NCBI GenBank assembly: GCA_003550325.1
Contig: QKWP01000201.1
Coordinates: 284,133-348,132 of the forward strand
Origin: Gigaspora rosea
Taxonomy: Eukaryota > Glomeromycota > Glomeromycetes > Diversisporales > Gigasporaceae
Length of the DNA stretch: 64,000 nucleotides
Direction of reading: 5' to 3'
Of the stretch, positions 46,806 to 57,421 are shown piece after piece. The notes below the pieces were generated by a model. The model saw nothing but the letters and a program-made list of their open reading frames with translations. It did no database searches and was not told the origin of the DNA. Within the stretch, counting starts at the first letter, position 1; each line of letters starts with the position of its first letter. The position numbers and the translations under genes were made by a program.

Positions 46806-48067
46806 TCATTAAGCATTTATATATATTCAAAAATCTGCTGAAATGGGAGACCGTTTACAATTGTGCACCTTTATCAAAACGGACTTGGAGTTGAAAAAGA
46901 TAATAAAAAAGCATTCATATATTATCAAAAATCTGCTGAGATGGGACATTCTTGAGTATATTATGTTGGATATTGTTATCAGAATGGTTTCGGTGTTGAA
47001 AAGGATGAACGTAAAGCGTTTATTCATTATAAAAAATCTTCTGATATGGGAAATGATAAAGTAACTTTTCATGTTGTTATTGTTATCAAAATGGGATTGT
47101 AATTAGAAAGGTTGAAACTCAAGCATTTATTTATTATCAAAAATCTGCTGATATGGGATTTGTTGAAGTAATATATAATGTTGTCAGTTGTTATCAAAAT
47201 GGGATTGGAATTAAAAAAGATAAAAATAAAGCATTTATTTATTATCAAAAATCAGCCGATATGGGACATGTTAAAGGAGCATTTTATGTTGGTTATTGTT
47301 ATCATTATGGTGATGGAGTTGAAGAGGATAAACGTAAAGCATTTTTTTATTATCAAAAATCTGCTGATATGGGACTTGTTGAAGTAATATGTAATTTGCA
47401 TTTGTTATCAGTATAGTGACGGATTTGAAGAGGATAAATGTAAAGCATTTATATATTATCAAAAATCTGCTGATATGGGACTTGTTGAAGCAATATATAA
47501 TGTTGGCGGTTATTATCAAAATGGGATTGGAATTAAAAAAGATAAAAATAAAGAATTTATTTATTATCAAAAATCAGCCGATATGGGAAATGTTAAAGGA
47601 GTTTTTTATGTTGACTATTGTTAACATTATGGAAATGGAGTTGAAAAAGATAATCATAAGGCATTGATTTATTATCAAAAATCTTCTGAAATGGGAGACA
47701 GTGATGGAATGTTTATAATTGGATACTTTTATCAAAACGGACTTGGAGTTGAAAAGGATAAACTTAAAGCATTTATTCATTATCAAAAATCGGCTGAGGT
47801 GGGGTATTCTTATGGAATATATTGTGTTAGTTTTTGTTATCAGTATGGCATTGGTGTTGAAAAGGATTAACATAAAGCGTTTGTTCATTATAAAAAGATC
47901 TGGCCGGAATGGGCCACATTAATGACTTTGTTAATTGTTATCAAAATGGAATTGGAGTTGAAAAGGATGAATATAAAGTACTAATTTATATTCAAAAACT
48001 TGCTGAGATGGGAAATTCTGATTGTAAACTTATAAATGAACAAGTTATAAACAGCTTTATTATATAA
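46806..48067 (+). pseudogene. Sel1-like repeat array, unit 2, 5'-truncated
   Basis: Begins inside a Sel1 repeat equivalent to about 36955 and runs colinear with 36955-38229 to the same ending (NEQVINSFII, TAA at 48065). About nine or ten repeats remain, with single-base indels and stops of its own, such as a TAA in place of Asp at 47868. There is no start codon or promoter of its own, as expected for a duplication breakpoint product. Confidence 0.82.
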
Positions 48068-51061
48068 AATGATGAATATATAGTATTTATTCATTCTAGA
48101 TATTGTCATATAATTAAAGTTAAAACCTGCTACTATAGAAACTTAAAAAAAAAACTTTGCTACCAAATTGTGTAATACTATCGAATATACGGCAGTTCAT
48201 TTATTATTAGAAAATCCACTGAGACATGATCATGCTTTGGTGAAAGTTTTTGTTGTGTAAGACAAAATTGTATCCACTGCACTGTATAATATTAATTTAT
48301 CTATTAAAATTTTAACTTCAGTCTGTTACGCTAATATCATACAATGGGTAATATTTAATATATAATTGAGGATTTCTATGTGAAAATTCGGAATTGAATA
48401 AATTTGTTAGAGCGTTACATTGTCAATATTTTGAGTTACAGCCAATTTTTTAGAAAAAAAACCGGTTTATTTCGATATCACGTTACAACTTTTGTAGCAA
48501 TATCTTTTTTTTTTTTTTTTTTAAACTATAGAAATAAAAATTCTGTAATAATTGTGTATATCGATTTGAAAGAATAATATGTCATACTCATGCCTTTTAG
48601 AAACTTGTTTATAAAACATCAAGAAAAAAAAAGTTAAATAATATGTCTATATTGCTAAAAGCTATTGATTGATTACTTGTTGATTATTGATGACGTGCTC
48701 ATTAAAATTTGCAAATTGCAATTTGAACTGAAGTCGACCCATACAGAATTTTTCTAGTATATTATAACGAAAAAAAGCATCATGTGGACCAATTGGTTAT
48801 TAATAATTGAAAATTACCTTGATAAACAAAGCGAATTACCAAAATAATGGCTTTCAACTTGTAACTACAGTAAATATATAGGATTCATCATTTCTTGAAA
48901 ATTTGCTTCTGATTCCACCCTTACACATTATTTAATGACCAGCAGATCCTTAAATGCCCGAACATCACAACAATTATGATAATGCAACTTAGTATAGCTT
49001 TTTCTTTCTTATATTTACTAGAAAAACGCCTTTATTGATTTGACATGTTTTATTTGTTACCTTGACTTCGCGTAAAAGAAAAACGTTTAAATAATGCTGA
49101 TATAAAGAAAATAAATAAAGAATTTTTAAAAAAGAATTACGCATCTCATATTAATTATAGCTAATGGGAAAAATATAATGAAAGGTTATTCAGATCCTTG
49201 TAAAACTTTTTTTAAGCACAAAATAATATACAAACCATAAAGATCAAAAATTTAGATCTTTTCACAAAACTGAAACGCAACTGAAACACAAAATACTCCT
49301 CTACTGAATACAAAATCATGATTCATATTTGTTAAATCAGTGAATAAATTAAGATACCATCGAAAGTTAAGAAATTATAACAAATAAAATTCTGCGCAAT
49401 ACCATTACTTAATGAAAAAAACAAAGCATTTGTGCATATTTTAGCATGCATTATCTTTTTATAGAATCATAATGTAGTTACTGCTGCATATACTTCATTA
49501 TTATCATTGAAATTTTCTATCTTTTAAACTGCTATATTTTTGTTAATATTACACGGGATTCTTTGATATTCTTGTAAATTATCAATATATAATTTTTATT
49601 ACCATACACTTGAAAATATCAAGGTGCTAATTATGGGACCTGTTGCAGATTAAGAAAACTGGCCAAAGTTTTTAGCAATTTTGATTAATAAAACGTTTCC
49701 AAATTTTTATCTCTTTGATTGTAAATCTTCTTTCTTAATTATCGAAATTAAGAATTTTCTTACTTGAAATCTTCCGATTCGAAAATTTTAATCATGTGTT
49801 TTACTACAATATTATTGAGCCAAAATTTTGAAATTACGTATTTAGGTTTATGACTGAAATCTTTTTTTATATATGAAACGAACCAGAATATCTTTGTTTC
49901 AATTTAATAAATTTTACGATGTTTAGCAATTTTTTTAAAAAAAAAAAATTTTATAATAACGAAAGTAAGATCAAAAATGAATTGTTATTAAAATATTTTT
50001 TAAAGAAACTTGCAGTCATAGAATCGGCACGTGTCATTTTTGAATCGGTATTACGGAGTATATTACAAAAACCGCATCTGAATATATAAAACTAGCATAC
50101 TATACTCATAAATTATATATATTAAATTATTATTTGACCTCACAAAATTTGACAGAAGTTAATTTATTGTTATAATAAAACATATTAATATGACGGTATC
50201 AAAAAGAATTTAGAAGCACTTTAGTATAATTCTAGATTTTTTATGAGATCGTTCTGCTCTAAGAATCGATTGGTACACAATCATACTCTCAATCATATAT
50301 GAAAATCAAAATTTTTACGAGATTGAATTTTATGATTGCTCTAACAAAAAAACCTGATAGAATTTATTTATAGTAAAATCAAAAATAATTATATATTCAA
50401 CGAAATTACATCCACTTTGCAGATTTTTTTTCTCAAACACAATTGTGTTAATTGCGCTTGTTTTCATTTTTAATTTGCAGATTTCAGCTTTTGCTCTTTT
50501 TCAAGTTTGCTAGTTCGATTGAATGGACTTTGCTTCACGTTCTCTCAAGTCTAATTTATGTATCTTTAATGCTAACAATCGTTCTTGATATACAAGTTTA
50601 TTAGCTGGTGAGCTTTTTTTCATGTTCACTTTCACTTGAATTTTAGAATGAATAATGCCCACTTCGGATTTTTTTGATTTTCTTTTATTTTGATGGATTT
50701 TTTGAACTTTTCGCTAAGCTAATAGTTTAAATATAAATCTATGTTTTCCCACCCTTCGATATGATAAACTAGAGCAATTTCTTCTTTATTGCTGGTGGAT
50801 ATTTGAGTGAATGAGTTATTTCTTTAACGTCAAATTTTTTGTAAGTTATATTTCCGAACTTTCTATTTCAGGTGAAAAGAACCAACAGAAAATTTATCTT
50901 TAAATTCTATCATCGATATCAGTTTTCAAAGTTTAATTATTATTATTTTTTTTTTTTGAGAATAATTTCCTTTTTGTCAGCTCCATTAGAAGAATAATTT
51001 CTACATCAAAAAAGCTATTGCTCATCTCAGAACTAATATCATTCAAAGGTAATAAAGTTTT
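48068..51061. other. Long AT-rich spacer, unit 2
   Basis: Colinear with 38230-41850 minus the 38359-38828 insertion. No gene is supported. The minus-strand frame at 50933-51190 straddles this spacer and the GC-richer block that follows. Confidence 0.7.
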
Positions 51062-51506
51062 ACATAATTTGTGAACGAAGTCGCAAGGCGGCGAGTCACC
51101 GTGTGACAGCAGATCACTGACGAAATGGTATTTTAGGTAACCTGATGATCTGCATCGATCTCTTTGTTCTTTGAATTTTCTGCTCGACATTGTGTCCAGC
51201 TATCCCCCCACCACGCCCAAAAGGAAAAGAAAAGAAGAAAGAAGAGGAAGAAGAGAGAGGTTGAGTGAAGGGGGCGATACATTACGACAGAGTCACTGAA
51301 CTTGTCGCAAAAACGGAAAAAGAAACAAACAAAGAGATCGAAGTATTATCCTCGAAAAGATCTGCTCACGTGACGTCCTGCGGCTTGTTCCGCGACCCTA
51401 TCCCATACTGCATGACGTCGATTTGCATAAAAGGACGTGACTGTAGTTATGAAGGTTGGTCACGACTGTCGTGTGCGAGGAAGGGGCACACGACGAGACG
51501 AGCAAT
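51062..51506. other. GC-richer inserted block, origin unknown
   Basis: This block is absent from unit 1 and much richer in G+C than its surroundings. It contains CACGTGACGTC, TGACGTCG followed by TTGCATAAAAGGA (CRE-like and TATA-like), a purine-rich stretch (51220-51260) and a hairpin near GGTCACGACTGTCGTGTGCG. A 123-codon plus frame (51265-51636) runs out into flanking repeat and is not convincing. It may be a captured promoter-proximal fragment of a host gene. Confidence 0.5.
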
Positions 51507-52171
51507 AATAATTATATATTCAACGAAATTACATCCACTTTGCAGATTTTTTTTCTCAAACACAATTGCGTTAATTGCGCTTGATTTCGTTTATAATTTG
51601 CGGATTTCAGCTTTTGCTCTTTTTCAAGTTTGCTAGTTCGATTAAATGGACTTTGCTTCACGTTCTCTCAAGGCTAGTTTATGTTTCTTTAATGCTAACA
51701 ATTGTTCTTGATATACAAGTTTATTAGCTGTTGAGCTTTTTTTCATGTTCACTTTCACTTGAATTTTCAGAATGAATAATGTCCACTTCGGATTTTTTTT
51801 AGATTTTCTTTTATTTTGATGGATTTATTTGAACTTTTCGCTAAGCTAATAGTTTAAATATAAATCTATGTTTTCCCACCCGTCGATATGATAAACTATA
51901 GCAATTTCTTCTTCACTGTTGGTGGATATTTGAGTGAATGAGTTGCTTCTTTAACGTCAAATTTTTTGTAAGATATATTACCGAACTTTCTATTTCAGGT
52001 GAAAAAGAACCAACAAAAAATTTGTCTTTAAATAAATTCGATATCAGTTTTCAAAGTTAAATTATTATTAATTTTTTTTTTGAGAAAAATTTCCTTTTTG
52101 TCAACTCCATTAGAAGAATCATTTTCTACATCAAAAAAGCTATTGCTCATCTCAGAACTAATATCATTCAT
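51507..52171. repeat. Local tandem copy of the spacer segment 50385-51055
   Basis: From AATTATATATTCAACGAAAT onward the sequence repeats 50385-51055 with few changes. The GC-richer block at 51062-51506 lies between the two copies. Confidence 0.85.
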
Positions 52172-52416
52172 TTAATGTTCAATTTTCAAATTTCAAAAAA
52201 AAATTTATTAATATCTAATAAAAAAAATGATAATATCAATAAGTGACGACATACGTCGTATGTACGTACGACGGAAATTCAAATAATACGAATAGTAGTG
52301 GAGCAAAGAAGTTGTGTATAATCGTTAAATCAGCCAACATGTTTGTATAGTTGATGAGGTCAAAATTACGTATAAATTAAATTTATGGTTGTATAGTATG
52401 CAAGGACCCCGAAATA

Positions 52417-52688
52417 GGGATCCGTTAAAGCCAGGCACCATCACATGACTTACAGCCAATCAAATTGTAAAATTTTGATCGTCACGGATCAGCCCGACGA
52501 GACAAAAACAAAGAAAAAAGTGAAAAACACTAAAAATACAAGAAACGAGTGTCTAAACCTGTCTCGGAGCATTAATAAAAAATGACGGGAAGGCAATTTT
52601 ACCTATAATACATCCCTATCCCTAACCTAACTAACCCTTACCCTAATTTTAATTAAAAAATAAAAAACATATAAAGGTACCTGTCCCC
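52417..52688. mobile_element. 272-bp MITE (GGGG...TAAAGCCAGG family), copy b
   Basis: Inserted 14 bp inside the outer element; CCGAAATA flanks it on both sides (52409-52416, 52689-52696). The interior has CCTATCCCTAACC, telomere-like. Shares ACAAAAACAAAGAAAAAAGTG with copies a and d. Confidence 0.85.
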
Positions 52689-52706
52689 CCGAAATATACA
52701 TAAATA

Positions 52707-52991
52707 GGGGTCGTCTAAAGCGGAGTGAATCACGTGACAATTGGCCAATCAAATTATCGAATTTTGATGATCTTCGGCGAAGCAAACAAAAAAGCGAAGC
52801 GAAAACCTTGAAAAATACAAAAAATAGCAGTCTAAACCTACCTTGGTGTTTTAATTAAAAATGTCGGGAAGGCAATTTTGCTTATATATTATAACCTAAG
52901 AATCTCTCTAACCCTAACTTAAGATGACCCTAACCCTAAAGTTAATTCGATAAAATATATTATAAGAATCTACACCGCTTTAGACGTCCCC
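52707..52991. mobile_element. 285-bp MITE (GGGGTCGTCTAAAGC family), copy c
   Basis: The ends are GGGGTCGTCTAAAGCGG and the inverse of GGGGACGTCTAAAGCGG. CATAAATA flanks both sides (52699-52706, 52992-52999). It contains ACCCTAACCCTAAA. More diverged internally than a, b and d. Confidence 0.88.
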
Positions 52992-53075
52992 CATAAATAG
53001 GTCAGGTTAATTATAGGGTTACTAAAAAAGGAAAGATCTACAGAAAAAACTTCAAAAATAAGGGGTCGTCTAAAG

Positions 53076-53935
53076 TAAGGATACCGCGGATCTGCGATAG
53101 CATAATATGCGCATAATTCAGATTTTACCGCAGAAGCATATGCGACTGCGATATTCGCATATCAAGATGAATTTCGCATAATTAATAAAGCATAATCTGC
53201 GCATAAATGGCCGGAATTAAAGATCGAGTAATATCGGGTTCCTATTGGACGCAGAATTTGATTGTACGAAACATAAATTTCATAAATTATCAGATTTGAA
53301 ATTTCAGAATGTTAAGTAATAAAACATATCGTTAAAGTAGTATAAAAATTTAATAAGAAACATATATTAGGACACAAAGTTAATTTTCGTTTTGCATAAC
53401 ATGGTGTTCCAAAATTTCAGTTGGCTGGTCGGATATTTTTTTTTTTATAATCTACTGTAAATTAATATGCTCATGTTCACACCCAGAAAATTTTAGATTT
53501 TTTTTTCGGTTCTATCGGGTAATTCCAGAAAATTAAGGTCACCATCGGGTGACACCGGAGAAAAATTAAATAGCAAAAAATGGAATAATTGACATGATTG
53601 AAATTTAAAAAAAAAGGTCGGCGGGTTATGCAAAACGAAAAATTAACTTTGCGTGGCCTTATACTAAAATTTTGCAGGTTATTTTTTTGTTTGGCGCAAA
53701 AGACAGTTTTGTAAACACGACTCTTTTCGTAATTTTATATTACACAGATTTTGTGGTTTATTGGTAAGTTATTGATGGGGTTCAGTACTTATAATAACGA
53801 TAAATTTCGCATATTTCTATCTGATCCGCATAATCTGTAGCATAATTTTAAAAAATTTATCGCATAATTCGCATAATTCGATGTGTAGAGCAGGCAGAAA
53901 TTGGGGCTTGTCGCAGCAGAAAATTAGGATCCCTA
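53076..53935. mobile_element. 860-bp non-autonomous hAT element inside copy d
   Basis: The ends are TAAGGATACCGCGG and the inverse of TAGGGATCCTAATT (YARNG pattern). GTCTAAAG is duplicated exactly (53068-53075, 53936-53943). Subterminal GCATAAT / ATTATGCG motifs repeat near both ends. No transposase. Confidence 0.88.
53370..53658. mobile_element. 289-bp Harbinger-type MITE inside the hAT element
   Basis: The ends are GGACACAAAGTTAATTTTCG and the inverse of GGCCACGCAAAGTTAATTTT, extending through TTTTGCATAAC. TTA lies on both sides (53367-53369, 53659-53661). GGSCAC ends with a TTA duplication are typical of PIF/Harbinger. Confidence 0.85.
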
Positions 53936-54340
53936 GTCTAAAGCCAGTGCGTTCACGTGATATAAAGCCAATCAAATCGTAAAATTTGATCTTTACGGAT
54001 CAGCCCGACGAGACAAAAACAAAGAAAAAAAGTGAAAAACGCCGAAAATAAAAAAAAACGAGTGTCTAAACCTGTATAGGAGCATTAATAAAAATGTCGG
54101 GAAGACAATTTTACTTATAAGTCAAGCCCTAACCCTAACCCCTAACTAACCCTTACCCTAATTTTAATTAAATAATCAAAAACATATAAACGCACCTGGC
54201 TTTAGCCATCCCCAAAAATAAGCAAAAAATTACTATAAATAGAAAAGATTTGCGTAAAAAACTTCAAAAATAAGCAAACTTATACCTGACCTATTTATGA
54301 ATATTTCGGGTCCTAGTATGCAAATGTATATAATGCATGT

Positions 54341-54845
54341 TGACAAAAAGTCAACTGATCGAAAAGACAGGGGAGAGTGGTCAGGGTTACACGCCATGTG
54401 CTACAACCCTGCCCGTTAATGCAAGTGGGGACCGGGATTTCATGCGGACACAACTACGTAACGGACATCGATTTTTCATGCTAACAGAAAGAGAAATCAG
54501 ACCATATCGATTTTCATGCGAACACAACTACGTAGCAAAAAGCCACCGTTCTCAATCAATATAAAAGAAATGACGAATAAGTCGTTTTCCAACACTCTTC
54601 TCTTTCCCCAAACATTATAACCGTCATTTTCTCGACCCAACCCTTCCCACCACGATGATACCTGGGCGCAATCTCACTTGCTAATTTCCCGGGAGCATAT
54701 CATCGTTTCAGTTCAAATTACTCCGCTCAAATTACTCAGTTCAAATTACTCACAATGTATTCTGCGGACTTAATGTCCTTTAATTGAATTTATTTCCGGC
54801 ACCTTTGGCGTGCCGGCATTCTTCCAATCACATGGCCAATCGTAC
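54341..54845. other. GC-richer inserted block with promoter-like features
   Basis: Absent from unit 1. It has a near-direct repeat around TTTCATGCGGACACAACTAC and TTTCATGCGAACACAACTAC (54439 and 54512), TATAAAAG at about 54560, a pyrimidine-rich stretch (54590-54650) and three TCAAATTACTC copies near 54714-54750. A 75-codon frame at 54337-54564 begins in flanking repeat and matches nothing I know. It may be a captured 5' region of a host gene. Confidence 0.45.
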
Positions 54846-55338
54846 CTATGCTTTTCGAATTTATGCAAACCTTACATTAAAGATTAAAAAAACTGGACTT
54901 TGGGGTTTTAAACTAATAATATCGGAACAATTTTTACAAAATTTAATAGGTTGATAGTTTAAAAGCCCGTTAATATGGTCGTTAAATAGAAATGCGTGGT
55001 CGTAACAATGCTTTTTAAAAATTAAAATAAATAAAATGTTGTTACCTTTATATGATAAAAATTGTTTGAAGGTGAAGTCCGCCAGTAAATGTTTTTATCA
55101 CAATATGCATAGAACAATTATTAAAAATTAAGTAGCATACTCGGTATATTTCACTTACAGTTAGCATGAAAGCGCTTTTTATATAATTAATGTATAAATA
55201 AATTACTCTAATTATTTACAAAATTTAAAATAGTTCAAGTGGCGCCTATGCATATAATTGTATACGTACTACGTGAAACAGCGCTTAATGTATATATGAT
55301 TTGATCAAATTTTCAATGAAATTAAACCTTCACACGTA
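54846..55338. other. End of inverted segment and upstream region of gene copy 2
   Basis: After the inversion ends at 55048, the sequence is colinear with 42290-42588, including TGATTTGATCAAAT about 45 bp before the ATG. Upstream conservation between the gene copies includes GTATACGTACTACGTGAA-like sequence; no certain TATA box. Confidence 0.5.
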
Positions 55339-55757
55339 ATGCATAAATTTTTTGCATCTAAAATGTCAAATAATAAAGAAAATAACCCACATGATAAAAT
55401 AATTCAACCTACCAATTCCTTTAATCAACTGGATTTTATTGATGATCAAAAATCAGAAGAAATAATATGGCTTGGTTATCGTTACGAGCATGGAATTGGT
55501 GTTGAAAAGGATGAAAATAAAGCATTCATTCATTATCAAAATTCTGCTGAACTGAATAATTCCAATGGAATGTACCAAGTTGGTTATTGTTATTATTTAG
55601 GAATCGGGGTTGAATCAGATAAACATAAAGCGTTTATGCATTATCTAAAATCAGCTGAGGCAGGTAATTCTATGGGAATTTTTAAAGCTGCGATTTGTTA
55701 CAGATACGGAATTTGTGTAGAAAAGAACGAAGAAAACTTCTATTATTGGATTAGAAA
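55339..55757 (+). CDS. Sel1-kinase fusion gene, copy 2: Sel1 exon
   Basis: The same 139 codons plus two bases as copy 1, starting MHKFFASKMSNNKENNPHDK, with three Sel1 repeats (WLGYRYEHGIGVEKDENKAF first) and ending YYWIRK at a GTAAGT donor (55758). Differences from copy 1 are mostly single substitutions (K for R at residue 8, ICVEKNEENF for VGAEKDEDKF), with no frameshift, so this exon has stayed readable in both copies. Phase 2 at the donor agrees with the kinase exon at 57422. Confidence 0.85.
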
Positions 55758-57421
55758 GTAAGTTATTTGTTAATTTTTCGTCAATTTTTGTTTAGAATTT
55801 TAAATATTTTTTTGAAACGGTTTAATTCTTTTAGGGAGTAAGAATAAAAATTAATCATTTATTATAAATTTTATTTCATTGACCAACAATGATTCATGGT
55901 ATTTATCATTTAAACAACACTCAAAATTCATTGAATTAGTCCGTAAGTATAACAAAAAATATGTTATCCAAATTTATAAATATATACTAAACTTACTTTA
56001 TTTTGTTAATTTAGTGTGTGAGTACTGTATAAAGAAGTTTATTAACCAATAAGATATCAAGCTTGTGAATATTTACTTTTAATTTCGTTTTATTCACGTT
56101 AATTTTAGTCTGTATGTATAAAGAACATTTATCCATTATGAATCTGATTATTTAACATAAGCTATTCAATTCATGAGTATTTACTATTTATTTTCATTTT
56201 ATTCGCATTAATTTAGTCCGTGAGTATGAAGTACAATTATTAATCCAGCATTTAAATAAGTTATTATTTAGTACATATTTACAGAAGTTTTATTTATTCA
56301 CTTTAATATAGCCTGTGAGTATAAAAACATTTAATAATTTAAGTATTTAAATAGGCTATTCAGATCATGAATACTTACTTTTAGCATTATTTTAGCCCGT
56401 GAGTATAACGAAAATTCATTAAACTAATTTATAAAATAAGCTATTCAAGTTCATGAATATTTATTATTTAATCTTATTTTATTCATGTTAATTTAGTGGG
56501 TTAGTACAAAGACATTTTTTAAGTATTAAAAGAAACCTTTTCGATTTCATGAATATTTATCATTAAATTTCATTTTATTGATGTTAATTTAGGAAGTGAG
56601 TATAAAGATAATTTATTATATTAGTATTTAAAATTAAGCCATTCAAATTCGTAAATATTTATTATTAATTTTATTCATGGCAATTTAGTACGTGAGTATT
56701 AAGAACATTTGTTAAACTAAGCATTAAAATAAAATTTCTAAATTCATGAATTTTAATTTTATTGTATTCGTGTTAATTTAGGAGGTGAGAATAAAGAGCA
56801 TTTCTTAATTTAAGTATTTAAAATAAGCCAACCAAGTTCATGAATATTTATTATTTAATTTTATCTTATTCACGTTAATTCAGGTGAGTATAAGGAAATT
56901 TATTATTAATAATATAAATATTCAAAATAAGCCATTCAAGTTCATGAAAATTACGTTGATTTTAGTGAGTGAGTATAAAGAAAATTATTAAATATTTAAA
57001 ATCAGCTATTCAAAATTCATGAATATTTATTATTTAATTTCATTTTATTCACGTTGATTTAGTTAGTAAGTATAAAAACATTATTGATCTAAATATTTAA
57101 AATAAGCTATTAATGAATATTCATTTACTACATATTTGATTTCATTTTAGTCGGTGAGTATAAGGTATATTTACTAAGTATTTAAAATAAGCTATGCATA
57201 TTCATGAATATTTGTTACTTAATTTCATTTTAGTGAGTGAGTATAAAAAGCATTTATGAATCTTAAGCATTTAAAATAAAACATTCGAGTTCATATTTAC
57301 AATATAATTTGTATAATTTTATACTTGTTAGTCGGTAAGCATAAAAACTATTTACAATACAATGAAATTAAAAATCGCATAAATTAAAAACTAATGAAAA
57401 ATGTAATCGTTGATTATAAAG
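55758..57421 (+). repeat. Chain of 18 intron-like units separated by one-codon microexons, copy 2
   Basis: Units are 72-105 nt. Candidate microexons: GGA 55835, TCC 55940, TGT 56015, TCT 56109, TCC 56217, CCT 56312, CCC 56396, TGG 56497, GAA 56593, TAC 56689, GAG 56782, zero-length CAG|GTGAGT at 56883, TGA 56966, TTA 57063, TCG 57151, TGA 57234, TCG 57332. In phase 2 they read KDPVLPLPGNTSDYRDR and enter the kinase exon in frame; the TGA triplets are not stops in that phase. Every AG and GT of copy 1 is kept, while ten of seventeen junction contents differ. Confidence 0.75.

Larger units (their letters stand above)
53062..54213. mobile_element. MITE of the same family, copy d, split by a hAT element
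   Basis: Left part GGGGTCGTCTAAAG (53062-53075); the right part runs 53944-54213 and ends with the inverse of GGGGATGGCTAAAGCCAGG. AAAAATAA flanks both sides (53054-53061, 54214-54221). The body has CCCTAACCCTAACCCCTAAC. Confidence 0.88.
52403..54314. mobile_element. hAT-type MITE (AGGACCCCGAAATA ends) containing five nested elements
   Basis: TIRs are AGGACCCCGAAATA and its near-inverse TATTTCGGGTCCT; after removing inserts they extend through CATAAATAGGTCAGGT / ACCTGACCTATTTATG. AGTATGCA flanks both sides (52395-52402, 54315-54322). The unoccupied site is TGCATACT at 42054-42061 in unit 1 (inverted). Once inserts are removed the host element is only about 200 bp. Confidence 0.9.
52172..55048. 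other. Inverted spacer segment, expanded by insertions
   Basis: The outer parts (52172-52402, 54323-54340, 54846-55048) are the reverse complement of 41848-42290 in unit 1. Left junction ATTCA|TTTAATGTTC and right junction GTTACCTTT|ATATGATAAAA correspond exactly to a simple inversion. Insertions within it are the nested elements 52403-54314 and the block 54341-54845. Confidence 0.88.

Noticed and set aside
51265..51636. 123-codon plus frame across the GC-richer block
   Set aside because: The C-terminal half is non-coding spacer repeat present in three copies; no conserved start or domain.
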